This document shows positions 21,239-30,971 of a DNA stretch of 64,000 bases, one piece after another (the stretch's first letter is position 1; each line of letters begins with the position of its first letter). Source of the stretch: Rhodococcus pseudokoreensis (GTDB taxonomy: Bacteria; Actinomycetota; Actinomycetes; Mycobacteriales; Mycobacteriaceae); assembly GCF_017068395.1 (NCBI RefSeq), contig NZ_CP070618.1:62001-126000 (forward strand). The letters run 5' to 3'. The notes beneath the pieces are model-generated. The model made no database searches, had not been told where the DNA came from, and saw only the letters and a list, made by a program, of their open reading frames with translations. The translations under genes and the position numbers were made by a program.

Positions 21239-21335
21239 GTGTGCAGCTTCGGCACCGCACCATAGGACTCCCCACACTCCAGCCGTCGAAGAATGCACCT
21301 TCTTCAAAAGAACCATCAGAGATAGGCCTCACACC

Positions 21336-22115
21336 ATGCCCGACATAAAGAACTTGTTCGCACTGGACGGACGCACCGCACTCGTCACCGGAGGTTCGCG
21401 TGGCCTCGGCCTGCAGATTGCCGAGGCACTCGGTGAGCAGGGAGCGCACGTCGTGATCAGCTCACGCAAATCAGACTCCCTGCGAAGCGCACAGGAACGT
21501 CTGTCTGCCAAAGGAATCAAGGCTGAATGGATCGCCGCTGACTCGAGCCGCGAGGAAGAGGTCGCACGCCTGGCGGACGAGGCCCTCGAGCGAGTCGGAA
21601 CGATCGACATCCTGGTCAACAACGCCGGCGCGACCTGGGGATCGCCGACCGAGGACCTTCCGCTCGCCGCGTGGGACAAGGTCATGAATTTGAACGTGCG
21701 TTCACTGTTCCTGCTGTCGCAGCAGATCGGCAAGCGATCCATGCTTCCGGCCGGCTACGGGCGGATCATCAATCTCGCCTCGATAGCAGGCATGAAAGGT
21801 AATCCTCCTACTGGTGCGAAGACGATCGCCTACAACACCAGCAAGGCTGCGGTAATCAACTTCACGCGCGCCCTCGCCGCTGAGTGGGCACCCCACGGCA
21901 TCACCGTGAATGCCCTGGCACCCGGCTTCTTTCCCTCGGACATGACGCGCGGCACGCTGGAGAATCAACTCGACTCGATCACGGCGCGCATTCCGCAGGG
22001 CCGGATCGGGGACGAGAGCGACCTCAAGGGCGCCACGTTGCTCTTCGCGAGCGATGCGGGCAAGCACATCACCGGTCAGGTCCTGGCGGTCGACGGCGGC
22101 GCAACGGCGATCTGA
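21336..22115 (+). CDS. SDR-family oxidoreductase
   Basis: 259-aa classical short-chain dehydrogenase. The cofactor motif TGGSRGLG (about 17-24), NNAGATWG, the serine in NLASIAGMKG and the YNTSK catalytic motif are all present, and it ends in the typical GQVLAVDGGATAI. It probably oxidises or reduces a hydroxyl/keto group of a pathway intermediate with NAD(P). It lies 97 nt after the acyl-CoA dehydrogenase and 39 nt before the enoyl-CoA hydratase, so is likely co-transcribed. Specificity is unknown; 3-hydroxyacyl-CoA or side-chain alcohol are both plausible. Confidence 0.93.
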   Translation: MPDIKNLFALDGRTALVTGGSRGLGLQIAEALGEQGAHVVISSRKSDSLRSAQERLSAKGIKAEWIAADSSREEEVARLADEALERVGTIDILVNNAGATWGSPTEDLPLAAWDKVMNLNVRSLFLLSQQIGKRSMLPAGYGRIINLASIAGMKGNPPTGAKTIAYNTSKAAVINFTRALAAEWAPHGITVNALAPGFFPSDMTRGTLENQLDSITARIPQGRIGDESDLKGATLLFASDAGKHITGQVLAVDGGATAI

Positions 22116-22154
22116 CCTGTCCCACCCCTGTCAGTCACGAAAGGTAAGAGATCG

Positions 22155-22943
22155 ATGAGCACCGAGACGAAGCCTGGTCAAGTCACCATGCGGATCGACG
22201 GCCGGATCGCCGTCATCACGGTAGAGAACGAGACGAAAAAGAACTCATACACGCCGGAGATGATGGAGCAACTGAGCGACCATCTGACGACGTTCGACGA
22301 TGATGACGACCTGTGGGTGGCCGTGTTTTGCTCGGCGGGCAAGGATACTACGGCCGGTTTGGACATGCCGAAGTTCTTCGGACCAGGTGCGACGTCGAAG
22401 CCTGGTGATCCTACGAAGGTCGATCCGTTCGGGCTCGGCCGACGATGCCGCAAGCCGGTCATCGCGGTGGTGCAGGGTCTCACGCTGACGGTGGGGATTG
22501 AGATGATGCTCGCCGCCGACATCGTCGTCGCGGCGGAAACTGCACGGTTCCAGCAACTCGAGTCCAAGCGAGGCATCGCACCGATCGGTGGCGCCCATTT
22601 CCGCTACCTGACGCGCACAGGCTGGGGCAACGCGATGTATCACCTGTTGCTGTGCGATGAGTACGATGCCGATACCGCCCTGCGAATGGGATTCGTTCAG
22701 GAGGTCGTACCGTTCGGGCAGCAGATCTCGCGAGCGATCGAACTCGCCCGGGAGATTTGCAAGAACGCGCCGCTCGGGATCCGTGCGACGAAGGTCGGTG
22801 CGATGGCGTTCCTCGATGCGGCCGAGCAGGCCGCGATCGCCCAAATCCCGGTCATTCGCGAGCAGGTGCTGAACTCCGAGGATTGTAAGGAAGGCATTCA
22901 GTCCTTCATCGAGCGGCGTGAAGCCGTGTTCCAGGGTCGCTGA
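22155..22943 (+). CDS. Enoyl-CoA hydratase/isomerase (crotonase) family protein
   Basis: 262-aa crotonase-fold protein. The oxyanion-hole regions are SAGKDTTAGLDMPKFF and QGLTLTVGIEMMLAADI. The segment that holds the catalytic glutamates in ordinary hydratases reads QLESKRGIAPIGGAHFR, so the precise reaction (hydration, isomerisation or hydrolysis) is open. Length is typical. The start ATG 22155 has AAGG upstream. It sits tightly between the SDR and the FadB-like gene in the same orientation. Confidence 0.9.
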   Translation: MSTETKPGQVTMRIDGRIAVITVENETKKNSYTPEMMEQLSDHLTTFDDDDDLWVAVFCSAGKDTTAGLDMPKFFGPGATSKPGDPTKVDPFGLGRRCRKPVIAVVQGLTLTVGIEMMLAADIVVAAETARFQQLESKRGIAPIGGAHFRYLTRTGWGNAMYHLLLCDEYDADTALRMGFVQEVVPFGQQISRAIELAREICKNAPLGIRATKVGAMAFLDAAEQAAIAQIPVIREQVLNSEDCKEGIQSFIERREAVFQGR

Positions 22944-22975
22944 GCCGAATTCAGAGAGAAAGAGTCTTTTTCGTT

Positions 22976-25087
22976 ATGAGTGAGACAAAGCATATCGTGG
23001 ACCTGTCACCGGCCGTGCAGTACGAGGTGCGTGGTGATGTCGCGGTGATTCGGCTCGCAAATCCCCCGGTGAACGGTCTTGGTGATTCGATCCGTACCGG
23101 GCTCTCGGCGGGTATCACTGCAGCGCATGATGATGTGGTCCGTGCGGTGGTCATCGTCGGTGCCGGCAAGGGTTTTTGCGGCGGTGCAGATTTGCGGGAG
23201 TTCGGAACGCCGGCCGCCGCGGTGAAGCCGTCCGTGCCGGACGTTTTCGACCAGATTCAGGCACTGCCCAAACCAGTGGTGGCCGCCATCCATGGCTTCG
23301 CACTCGGTGGGGGCTTGGAGTTGGCCTTGGTGTGTAACTACCGTATCGCCCAGACCGGGGCGACGATCGGACTTCCCGAGGTCAACGTGGGTCTGCTCCC
23401 CGGTGCCGGCGGCACCCAGCGCTTGCCTCGGCTGATCGGCACCGCCGAGGCGCTGAACATGATCCAGAACGGGACCACCGTGACGGCGGCCCGCGCCGCT
23501 GAACTCGGCATTGTGGATCACTGTGTGCCCGGCGACCCCCTCGACGCCGCGCTGGCCTTCCTCAGCAACGGTGTCCCGCGGGGATCCGCGGCCCCGGTCA
23601 TCGACCAGCGTCCGCCAGCCAGCGGTGACGGTGTCGACTTCGACGCCGCCCGCAGGCGTGTTCGCCCCAGCACCCGCAACCGGGTTGCGCAACTCGCGGC
23701 CATCGATGCTGTCGAGGCTGCCACCACCCACCGGATCGACGACGGGCTGGCCCTCGAACGCGAGGCTTTCGTGCGCCTGGTCGACAGCCCCGAGGCGAAG
23801 GCATTGCGACACGTCTTCTTCGCCGAAAAGCACGCTGCCAAGGTCGCCGACATCGACCGTGCCACTGCTCCGAGGCCAATTGAGCGGGTTGCCGTGATCG
23901 GCGCCGGCACTATGGGCACCGGCATCGCGATGGCCTTCGCCAACGGAGGTTTCCCTGTCGATTTGATCGAGCAGAACACCGAGGCTCTCGACCGCGGCGT
24001 GGCGACGATCCGCCGCAACTACGAGGCCACCGCCGCAAAGGGTCGGCTGACTGCGCAGCAGGTAGAGCAGCGACTCGCACTGATCGAACCACATCTCGAC
24101 CTTCATGCCGCGTCCACGGCCGACCTCGTTGTGGAAGCGGTCTTCGAGGACATGGCAGTAAAGAGGGAGGTGTTCGCCAAACTCGACATAATCTGCAAGC
24201 CCGGCGCGGTGCTGGCATCGAACACCTCCCGGTTGGACGTCAACGAACTCGCCCGGACGGTCTCCCGACCCCAGGACGTCATCGGTCTGCACTTCTTCAG
24301 CCCGGCGAATGTGATGAAGCTGCTCGAGGTGGTGCGCGGCGATGCGACAGCGGACGACGTCGTCGTCACCAGTCTGGCTGTCGCGCAGAAGATCGCGAAA
24401 GTTCCGGTGCTCTCGAAGGTGTGCGACGGATTCATCGGGAATCGTATGCTTTCCCCGTACCGGCGCGAAGCGGACTTCCTGCTCGAGGAGGGCGCGACAC
24501 CTGACCGTGTCGACCGGGTTCTTCAGGACTTCGGTCTCGCCATGGGACCGTTCGCGATGTCCGACCTGGCCGGGCTCGACATTGGATGGGCGGCTCGTAA
24601 GCGCCTCGCACCGACGCGGCCGAAGCACCTGCGGTACTCCCGGGTCGACGATGTCCTCTGCGAGGGCGGCCGGTTCGGGCAGAAAACCGGCTCGGGTTAC
24701 TACCGGTACGTAAACGGTAGCCGGACCCCCGTTCCCGATCCTGAAGTCGATGCGGTCATTCGTCGTTGCGCCGCCGAAGCCGGAATCGATCGCCGGGAAA
24801 TCAGTGACGCCGAGATCGTCGACCGGTGCATCCTCGCGCTCGTCAATGAGGGCGCGAAGATCCTTGGCGAGGGCATCGCGCAGCGCGCGTCCGACATCGA
24901 CGTCGTCTACGTCGATGGTTACGGCTTCCCTGCCTCCAGGGGTGGTCCGATGTACTACGCGCAGAACCTCGGACTCGAGGAGGTGCTCCGCAGGATCCGG
25001 GAGTTCGAGGTGGTGCATGGGGAGTATTGGTCTCCAGCCCCGCTGCTCGAACAGGCCGTCCGTAATGGGAGTACCTCCTTCCAGTAG
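22976..25087 (+). CDS. FadB-like bifunctional enoyl-CoA hydratase / 3-hydroxyacyl-CoA dehydrogenase
   Basis: 703-aa fusion protein. An N-terminal crotonase domain (about 10-200) has GFCGGADLREFG, ALGGGLELALVCNYRIA and PEVNVGLLPGAGGTQRL with both catalytic glutamates. A linker leads to the NAD-binding domain at about residue 302 (GAGTMGTGIAMAFANGG) with ASNTSRLDVNELA and GLHFFSPANVMKLLEVV, then two C-terminal helical dehydrogenase domains (VCDGFIGNRML; VDGYGFPASRGGPMYYA). It hydrates the enoyl-CoA and oxidises the 3-hydroxyacyl-CoA with NAD. The length is typical of single-chain FadB-like proteins. It lies 32 nt after the crotonase gene. Confidence 0.95.
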   Translation: MSETKHIVDLSPAVQYEVRGDVAVIRLANPPVNGLGDSIRTGLSAGITAAHDDVVRAVVIVGAGKGFCGGADLREFGTPAAAVKPSVPDVFDQIQALPKPVVAAIHGFALGGGLELALVCNYRIAQTGATIGLPEVNVGLLPGAGGTQRLPRLIGTAEALNMIQNGTTVTAARAAELGIVDHCVPGDPLDAALAFLSNGVPRGSAAPVIDQRPPASGDGVDFDAARRRVRPSTRNRVAQLAAIDAVEAATTHRIDDGLALEREAFVRLVDSPEAKALRHVFFAEKHAAKVADIDRATAPRPIERVAVIGAGTMGTGIAMAFANGGFPVDLIEQNTEALDRGVATIRRNYEATAAKGRLTAQQVEQRLALIEPHLDLHAASTADLVVEAVFEDMAVKREVFAKLDIICKPGAVLASNTSRLDVNELARTVSRPQDVIGLHFFSPANVMKLLEVVRGDATADDVVVTSLAVAQKIAKVPVLSKVCDGFIGNRMLSPYRREADFLLEEGATPDRVDRVLQDFGLAMGPFAMSDLAGLDIGWAARKRLAPTRPKHLRYSRVDDVLCEGGRFGQKTGSGYYRYVNGSRTPVPDPEVDAVIRRCAAEAGIDRREISDAEIVDRCILALVNEGAKILGEGIAQRASDIDVVYVDGYGFPASRGGPMYYAQNLGLEEVLRRIREFEVVHGEYWSPAPLLEQAVRNGSTSFQ

Positions 25088-25252
25088 GCCGCTGTTCCAC
25101 GACGGATGCGGTGTCGGTCCGAGCCGGTGTCGACACGCCGAAAATGGGGGTGCCGACACCGGACCGTCGTGACATCGGTTGCGGGAACCGTGTTGCCCCG
25201 ATTGATCGACCTGACGCGGCGCGATGTCGGAATTCCCGCGCCGCGCGGTCCG

Positions 25253-25279
25253 GGCTCGGTGTCCTACAGACACCGAGCC
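25253..25279 (+). terminator. Strong hairpin between FadB-like and MFS genes
   Basis: GGCTCGGTGTC (25253-25263) and GACACCGAGCC (25269-25279) pair perfectly over 11 bp with a 5-nt loop and no following T-run. Other inverted repeats lie nearby: CCGGTGTCG/CGACACCGG around 25121-25165 and GCGGCGCG/CGCGCCGC around 25217-25245. The 298-bp gap thus looks like a terminator or attenuator cluster, so the MFS gene may have its own promoter or reduced expression. Confidence 0.6.
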
Positions 25280-25385
25280 GGTACGGGACCCCCAATTCTC
25301 ATCATTGCGGATCGCATGCCGCGGCTATCGGGTTGTCGTCCTCGTCGGACACCGATTGGCCCTGGGTTCGAAAGGAAACATTCAC

Positions 25386-26708
25386 GTGACCGTTGGAAAG
25401 GTCGAAGAGACAGCGGCAGTCGCGCAGTCGTCCGGAACTCGTAGAAGTGCTTGGTCCATGACCGCAGTGGTCATTCTCCTGTACATGATCAACTACGCCG
25501 ACAAGGCTGTGTACGGCATCATCGCACAGCCGCTTACTCGTGAACTGGGCCTGACGTCGTCGCAGATCGGAATGGTCGGCAGCCTGTTTTTCCTGATGTT
25601 CACCATCGGCGGCTTCACGTCAGGGCTCCTGAGCCGATGGCTCGGACTGCGGTGGGCACTGCTGGCGCTCGCTCTGCTCTGGTCCGCGTCGGTGCTGCCG
25701 GTCGTGTTGTCGTCCACGCTCGCTGTGCTGATCGCCAGTCGGATGCTCCTCGGTATCGCCGAAGGCCCGAGCTCGGCGCTCATGCACGCTGCCGTCTACT
25801 CCTGGCATGCACCGGACAAGCGCGGCTTTCCCAGCGCTCTTCTACTCGGCGGAACTTCGGTTGCGAAGATTGTCTTCGCGCCGCTGCTCACCTACCTAAC
25901 AGTCTCGTTCGGTTGGCGGGCGGCCCTGATCAGCATGGCGATCATGGGTGTCCTGTGGTGCATCCTGTGGGTGACCCGCTGGTCGGAGGGTCCCCATTTG
26001 ACGCCGGTCGCCAACGCTACGGTGGAGCGGCACGACGACACGACCGTGCCGTGGCTGAGCATCTTCCGCGCCCCTACCTTTGTCTTCGGCGCCCTGCTGT
26101 TCATGGCCTATTACGCGTTGCAGACGGTCATTCTGACGTGGCTGCCGTCGTACTTCGAGCTCGGACTGGGATTCTCCGCTCAACAGGCCGGTTCGATGTT
26201 TGCAATCCCGAGCATGGTCGCTCTTGTGTACATGCTGACGATCTCGCGCGTGAGTGACCGCATGGTGGCCCGCGGTGTGACGGCCCGCCGGGCGCGGGCT
26301 GCGGTGGCTGCTGCGGGGGTTTTGCTGTGCGCGGCAATCTTGCTGTTCGTTCCTTACGTCGATACACCGATGCTCGTCGTGGCAATGATCTCGATCGCCT
26401 ACGGTGTGGCCTCGGGGGCCGCGCCACTGCTCAACACCGCCGTCAGTGTGATTTGCCCGCAGCGGCAACTGGCGGGAACCTTAGGCGTCTACATGGCGAT
26501 CATGGCAGTCGGCGGCCTGATCGCGCCGTGGCTGGCCGGAGTCATCGTCGACCATGCCGAAACGAAGGCAGACGGGTTCGCTCTCGCCTTCCAGATCCTC
26601 GGTGCAGCGGCCGGGGTGTTTGCCATCCTCGCATTGCTGTTCATGAATCCTGGCCGGGACCGTGACCGTGTGCTCGAATCGGCGACGCCTCGACAGGCAT
26701 CCGCGTGA
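25386..26708 (+). CDS. MFS transporter
   Basis: 440-aa major facilitator with about 12 transmembrane helices, beginning AWSMTAVVILLYMINYADKAVYGI, resembling the anion:cation symporter (ACS) branch. The TM2-3 loop has GGFTSGLLSRWLGLRWALLALALLWS, similar to the MFS loop signature. The start is GTG 25386 after GAAAGGAAA; an in-frame ATG further upstream at 25224 would add an unrelated tail that overlaps the hairpin region. It probably imports the acidic substrate of the surrounding beta-oxidation cluster. The loop motif is at about residues 77-102 counted from the longer frame's MFS core. Confidence 0.9.
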   Translation: MTVGKVEETAAVAQSSGTRRSAWSMTAVVILLYMINYADKAVYGIIAQPLTRELGLTSSQIGMVGSLFFLMFTIGGFTSGLLSRWLGLRWALLALALLWSASVLPVVLSSTLAVLIASRMLLGIAEGPSSALMHAAVYSWHAPDKRGFPSALLLGGTSVAKIVFAPLLTYLTVSFGWRAALISMAIMGVLWCILWVTRWSEGPHLTPVANATVERHDDTTVPWLSIFRAPTFVFGALLFMAYYALQTVILTWLPSYFELGLGFSAQQAGSMFAIPSMVALVYMLTISRVSDRMVARGVTARRARAAVAAAGVLLCAAILLFVPYVDTPMLVVAMISIAYGVASGAAPLLNTAVSVICPQRQLAGTLGVYMAIMAVGGLIAPWLAGVIVDHAETKADGFALAFQILGAAAGVFAILALLFMNPGRDRDRVLESATPRQASA

Positions 26709-26942
26709 AAGCGGACAACGGTATGGGGGCTTCCGGTCCAACCAGTGCCCTGAGCCTCGAGCGGAGACCCTCGCTCCCGTTCGACAGCATCGTCACCGTT
26801 TGCACGCTGTTGATCGCTGCAGTGGAAAGCAGCAAGAGAGGCTCGCCCAAGGTCACGCGCGTGCAGCTTTCACGCGCTTCGCCGGCAAGGCGTAACGCGA
26901 TCATCGCGAGGACAGCCACTATTCAAGCGACGGAGAACCGAG

Positions 26943-28937
26943 ATGAGTATTAGCCGATCTGCGACAGGACGACACGACACCGAGGCGAAGGCACCGATCG
27001 CTGCGGCTGACTTCGTTCCGCCGTACTGGGCAACGGTAGACCTTTCAAGCCGGGCGAGGATCAAGGAATTCGAGCAAACTCCGCTGTCCGAGCGAGGTTT
27101 GCCTACGAGCGTGTACGAGTTCATCCGCAACGGTGCGCTGATTGATCCGGACGCGATCGCCTTGACGTACATTCCCGATGCATATGACCTAACCACTGCT
27201 GTACACCTCACGCATCGGCATGTTCTGCAGCGAATCACGCAAACCACCAACCTCTTCAATGATCTTGGCGTTCGTGCAGAAGACTCCGTATCGATCCTGA
27301 CAGCGAACACTCCGGAGCCGCAGTTCGCGCTGTGGGGCGCGCAGACAGCTGGAATTGCGAATCCATTGAACTGGATGCTCGAGCCCGAACTTATCGGCGA
27401 GCTCATCACCGCCGCGGGTTCGACGATTCTCGTCAGCTACGGTGGAGATGTTGCGACAGATGTTTGGCCGAAAATCGCTTCCATTCTGGACCATGCCCCA
27501 ACCATCAAAACGGTGATCCGGGCTGGCGGATCGCGGTCAGGCGTGGTTCCGCCGGGTGTGCGCTTTATCGAAATGATGGACGTACTCGACCAGTACGACG
27601 GCGATGTGCTGGCGGAGTCGAGGGTCATCGAGTGGGACACCGTCGGCGCGTTCATCGGCACCGGAGGAACCACCGGTGCACCGAAACTGGCACGGGTAAC
27701 TCACGGCGGCCAAATTTACGCATGCTGGTCATCGGCTATGGCGCATCAAGCGCCCATAGGGGTCGTTCGAATCTGTGCCTCCCCCTTGTTCCATGTCCAC
27801 GGCATTGCCGTCACGCAACTCACAGGACTTGCACTCGGAGGCACCGCCGTCTTCCCAACATCGGCGGGGTGGCGAGGGCCCGGAGTGATCGACAACTTCT
27901 GGTCAATCGCGCAAGAATTCTCCATATCGAGCGTGCCCTTGCTTCCCACGATTGCCAATCGGCTCGTTCAGCGGCCCGACTTGATTCCGGCGTTCCACCC
28001 TGTCGACAGGGTATCGAGCGGATCTGCGCCGTTGTCCATGGAAGTCGCGGACCGGTTCCGAAGGCTGACGGGAGTCAGCATCGCAGAAGGATACGGTCTC
28101 ACCGAAACGTCCGGTGCGGTAGTCACCTCCCCCCGCGGTATGGAACCCACGCCCGGCGTTATTGGGTTACCGGTGCCGTATACAGCCGCAAAGGTAGTCC
28201 GGGAGACCGCGGAGGGTGAGTACCTCGAGTGTGAGGCCGGGGAGGCAGGCATTCTGTTAGTGAGCAGTCCCGCTGTCTTCGCCGGCTATCTCAATCCGCT
28301 GCAGAATGTGGGAGTACTACTCCCCGACGGTTGGTTGAATACGGGCGATCTCGCCAGCATGGATGAAGGCGGTGCGCTCCGGATCACCGGCCGCGCCAAG
28401 GATTTGATAATTCGTGGTGGCCACAATATCGACCCGGCACCAGTAGAAGAGGCGCTCTTCGCGTACCCCTTCGTCGCCGAAGCTTCGGTGGTCGGGATGC
28501 CAGATCCGGATGCCGGTGAGGTACCGGTCGCGTACGTCGTCGTAACCGACAGCACGGAATTCGACCTGGACGATCTGACGGCGCACATGCAGGAACGAGT
28601 GCGCGAGCGCGCCGCACTGCCGAAGGAGTTCTTCATTGTCGACGACCTGCCGAAATCGGCGGTCGGCAAGATTCTGAAGAACCGCTTACGGGTGGACACG
28701 GTCGAACGTTCCTTTACGCGAATGCTGGACGGCGCCGGTCTACAGGACCGATACGAGTTGCGGGTACACGATGGAGGAGCAGCGGGTATCGACGTCGCCA
28801 TACTGTTGGTTGACGTAGATCCAGCGACACTCGACCGGGCGCGGACGGCGCTGTCCTCGACCACCATCCGGCACCAGATCCGTTCGTCGACCAGTGACGA
28901 AACACCTAGCAGACCATTCCCGCAGCGAGTGATATAG
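26943..28937 (+). CDS. AMP-forming acyl-CoA synthetase
   Basis: 664-aa ANL-superfamily ligase that activates a carboxylic acid with ATP and CoA. The P-loop is GTGGTTGAPKLARVTHGG, the core motif GYGLTETSGAVV, then WLNTGDLASMDEGGALRITG and the hinge region AKDLIIRGGHNIDP; the catalytic lysine is in KSAVGKILKNRL. About 70 extra residues follow the usual end. It is somewhat longer than typical (540-600 aa), with an N-terminal extension of about 40 residues. It lies in the middle of the cluster and is presumably the entry enzyme of the pathway. The acid is not identifiable. Confidence 0.93.
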   Translation: MSISRSATGRHDTEAKAPIAAADFVPPYWATVDLSSRARIKEFEQTPLSERGLPTSVYEFIRNGALIDPDAIALTYIPDAYDLTTAVHLTHRHVLQRITQTTNLFNDLGVRAEDSVSILTANTPEPQFALWGAQTAGIANPLNWMLEPELIGELITAAGSTILVSYGGDVATDVWPKIASILDHAPTIKTVIRAGGSRSGVVPPGVRFIEMMDVLDQYDGDVLAESRVIEWDTVGAFIGTGGTTGAPKLARVTHGGQIYACWSSAMAHQAPIGVVRICASPLFHVHGIAVTQLTGLALGGTAVFPTSAGWRGPGVIDNFWSIAQEFSISSVPLLPTIANRLVQRPDLIPAFHPVDRVSSGSAPLSMEVADRFRRLTGVSIAEGYGLTETSGAVVTSPRGMEPTPGVIGLPVPYTAAKVVRETAEGEYLECEAGEAGILLVSSPAVFAGYLNPLQNVGVLLPDGWLNTGDLASMDEGGALRITGRAKDLIIRGGHNIDPAPVEEALFAYPFVAEASVVGMPDPDAGEVPVAYVVVTDSTEFDLDDLTAHMQERVRERAALPKEFFIVDDLPKSAVGKILKNRLRVDTVERSFTRMLDGAGLQDRYELRVHDGGAAGIDVAILLVDVDPATLDRARTALSSTTIRHQIRSSTSDETPSRPFPQRVI

Positions 28938-28974
28938 CGCGAGCGATCGAACGGAAATGGAAATGGAAATCGAC

Positions 28975-29139
28975 ATGTCGACCCTCACACTCGATGTCTA
29001 CACCAGCCCACAACGTGAACTGCCGGGAGGAGTCCCGTTCTCACCAACAACGGCCACCCTGGTTCTCGAACCGACCGAGACAGTGCGTCTACCGCATTCA
29101 AGAGAAAAGCACACATTCGCGACAGGAATGGACTCATGA
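28975..29139 (+). pseudogene. 5' fragment of the MBL-fold hydrolase gene, coupled to the aldehyde dehydrogenase
   Basis: The first ~36 codons (LDVYTSPQREL, FSPTTATLVLEPTE) match the start of the intact hydrolase at 31109. Similarity ends near 29085 and the frame continues 18 codons to a TGA overlapping the ATG of the aldehyde dehydrogenase (ATGA). The 54-codon remnant lacks all metal ligands, so cannot be an enzyme, but it may act as a translated leader coupled to the next gene. Three GGAAAT repeats lie just upstream (28952-28970). Confidence 0.8.
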
Positions 29140-30584
29140 CCGACTACGACAAGCTCTACATCGGCGGCAAATGGGTTGACCCGGCCACCGACCAGGTGCT
29201 CGAAGTGTTCTCCCCGGCCACCGAGGAACGCGTCGGCCGCTGTCCCGTCGCGTCGCCTACCGACATCGACGACGCCGTCGCCGTCGCCAGGCAGGCATTC
29301 GACGAAGGTCCGTGGCCGCAGACGACGCCCGCGGAGCGCGGGGAGATCCTCGCGAAGGCGGCGAAGCTCATCGAGGAGCGCGGCGAGACCCTCAACGCGC
29401 TGATCTCGTCGGAGATGGGTCAGCCGCCCGCGATGGTCGGGATGATGCAGCAGACGCCGTCGCTCGCGACCCTGAACTTCTATGCCGGCCTCGCGAACGA
29501 CTTCGAGTGGGAGCAGACCCGCACCGGCGTGTTCGGCCAGACGAAGGTGCTGCGGGAGCCTGTCGGTGTGGTGGCCGCGGTTCTCGCCTGGAACGTGCCA
29601 CTGTTCGTCGCCGTCAACAAGCTGTCCCCGGCGCTGCTCGCCGGGTGCACGGTGCTGCTGAAGCCGGCACCCGAATCCCCGCTCTCCATACACCTTCTCG
29701 CGGAGATCTTCGCCGAGGCCGGGGTACCCGAGGGCGTCATCTCCGTTCTGCCTGGCGGCGCCGAGACCGGTGAATACCTGGTGTCGCATTCCGGCATCGA
29801 CAAGATCACGTTCACCGGCAGCAGTCCTGTCGGCCGCAAGATCGGGGCCATCGCCGCACAGAACCTCAAACGCTGCTCCCTCGAACTCGGCGGCAAGTCG
29901 GCGGCGATCATCCTCGAGGACGCCGACCTCGCGTCCACGATGCCGATGCTGGTGATGTCCGGGCTCATGAACACCGGGCAGGCGTGCGTCGCGCAGACCC
30001 GGATCCTCGCCCCGCGGTCCCGCTACGACGAGGTGCTGGACGCCCTTGTCGCGGGTGCCGGATTCATGGCCGTCGGAGATCCGTCCGCCCCGGCCGCGCA
30101 AATCGGGCCGCTGATCTCCGAGAAGCAGCGCGACCGCGTCGAGGGTTACATCGCCAAGGGCAAGGACGAGGGTGCCCGTGTGGTGCTCGGCGGCGGCCGT
30201 CCGGCGGGTCTCGACAGGGGCTGGTACGTGGAGCCGACCATCTTCGCCGACGTCGACAACTCGATGACGATCGCCCGCGAGGAGATCTTCGGCCCCGTCC
30301 TCTCCGTGATCCCCTACGATTCCGAGGACGAGGCGATCAAGATCGCCAACGATTCCGACTACGGCCTCGCCGGCTCGGTGTACACCACCGACATCGATCA
30401 CGGACTCGCGATCGCGAAGCAGATCCGGACCGGCACGTACGCCATCAACTGGTACGCATTCGACCCGGGATCACCGTTCGGCGGTTACAAGGCCTCCGGC
30501 ATCGGCCGTGAGAACGGGCCGGAGGGACTCGAAGCCTTCTGCGAGACCAAGTCCGTCCTCATGCCGCCCGGCTATACGGGATAG
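29136..30584 (+). CDS. NAD(P)-dependent aldehyde dehydrogenase
   Basis: 482-aa aldehyde dehydrogenase, normal length. Motifs are AVLAWNVPLFVAVNKLSPAL (cofactor fold), FTGSSPVGRKIG, the glutamate in LELGGKSAAII, the catalytic cysteine in MNTGQACVAQTR and EEIFGPVLSVIPYD. It converts an aldehyde to the acid or acyl-CoA. Base composition is more strongly GC-skewed at third positions than in the preceding ligase gene, hinting at a different origin. It overlaps the hydrolase remnant by 4 nt and is followed by a 524-bp gap with two hairpins. Confidence 0.94.
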   Translation: MTDYDKLYIGGKWVDPATDQVLEVFSPATEERVGRCPVASPTDIDDAVAVARQAFDEGPWPQTTPAERGEILAKAAKLIEERGETLNALISSEMGQPPAMVGMMQQTPSLATLNFYAGLANDFEWEQTRTGVFGQTKVLREPVGVVAAVLAWNVPLFVAVNKLSPALLAGCTVLLKPAPESPLSIHLLAEIFAEAGVPEGVISVLPGGAETGEYLVSHSGIDKITFTGSSPVGRKIGAIAAQNLKRCSLELGGKSAAIILEDADLASTMPMLVMSGLMNTGQACVAQTRILAPRSRYDEVLDALVAGAGFMAVGDPSAPAAQIGPLISEKQRDRVEGYIAKGKDEGARVVLGGGRPAGLDRGWYVEPTIFADVDNSMTIAREEIFGPVLSVIPYDSEDEAIKIANDSDYGLAGSVYTTDIDHGLAIAKQIRTGTYAINWYAFDPGSPFGGYKASGIGRENGPEGLEAFCETKSVLMPPGYTG

Positions 30585-30848
30585 TCGGGGCCGCCGCCGG
30601 TTCGCCCTCCTGGTTGCGGCAGCTACCGAAAAGGCGCACAGGGGGTTACGTGATCGAGTGACTGCATCGACTCCGGACAGCGAGAGCGCAATCACAGATC
30701 ATGGCCGACGGCACCACAACAAGTTCCGAGCTCGGCGCTGAACGTAAATGACCACGCCATCCTCAGTAGCGGTCAGCTGGTTGGCGAATGCGAATACACC
30801 CTGACCCGCACCCGCTCGCCGTGTGGCGGCTACGCGCGCTGGTGCGCT

Positions 30849-30887
30849 GACCTCGTCAGCCAAACCCCCGCATTGGCTGACGAGGTC
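30849..30887 (+). terminator. Perfect 15-bp hairpin after the aldehyde dehydrogenase
   Basis: GACCTCGTCAGCCAA (30849-30863) pairs perfectly with TTGGCTGACGAGGTC (30873-30887) across a 9-nt loop. It lacks a T-run, as many actinobacterial terminators do. It is 265 nt beyond the aldehyde dehydrogenase stop. Confidence 0.65.
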
Positions 30888-30933
30888 TTCCACGCTTCGA
30901 CGGTCTGACTGACCCGACTCGGGACCGTCGATG

Positions 30934-30971
30934 GGAACCCCGCCACCCTCACCACGGGGCGGCGGGGTTCC
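30934..30971 (+). terminator. Perfect 11-bp hairpin
   Basis: GGAACCCCGCC (30934-30944) pairs with GGCGGGGTTCC (30961-30971) around a 16-nt loop. It may act together with the preceding hairpin as a tandem terminator. Confidence 0.55.

Noticed and set aside
23006..25273. 755-codon leftward frame opposite the FadB-like gene
   Set aside because: Long antisense frame caused by codon bias; its product shows no domain and the rightward gene is fully conserved.
28998..30401. 467-codon leftward frame opposite the aldehyde dehydrogenase
   Set aside because: Antisense shadow; low-complexity Gly/Arg/Asp-rich translation without motifs.
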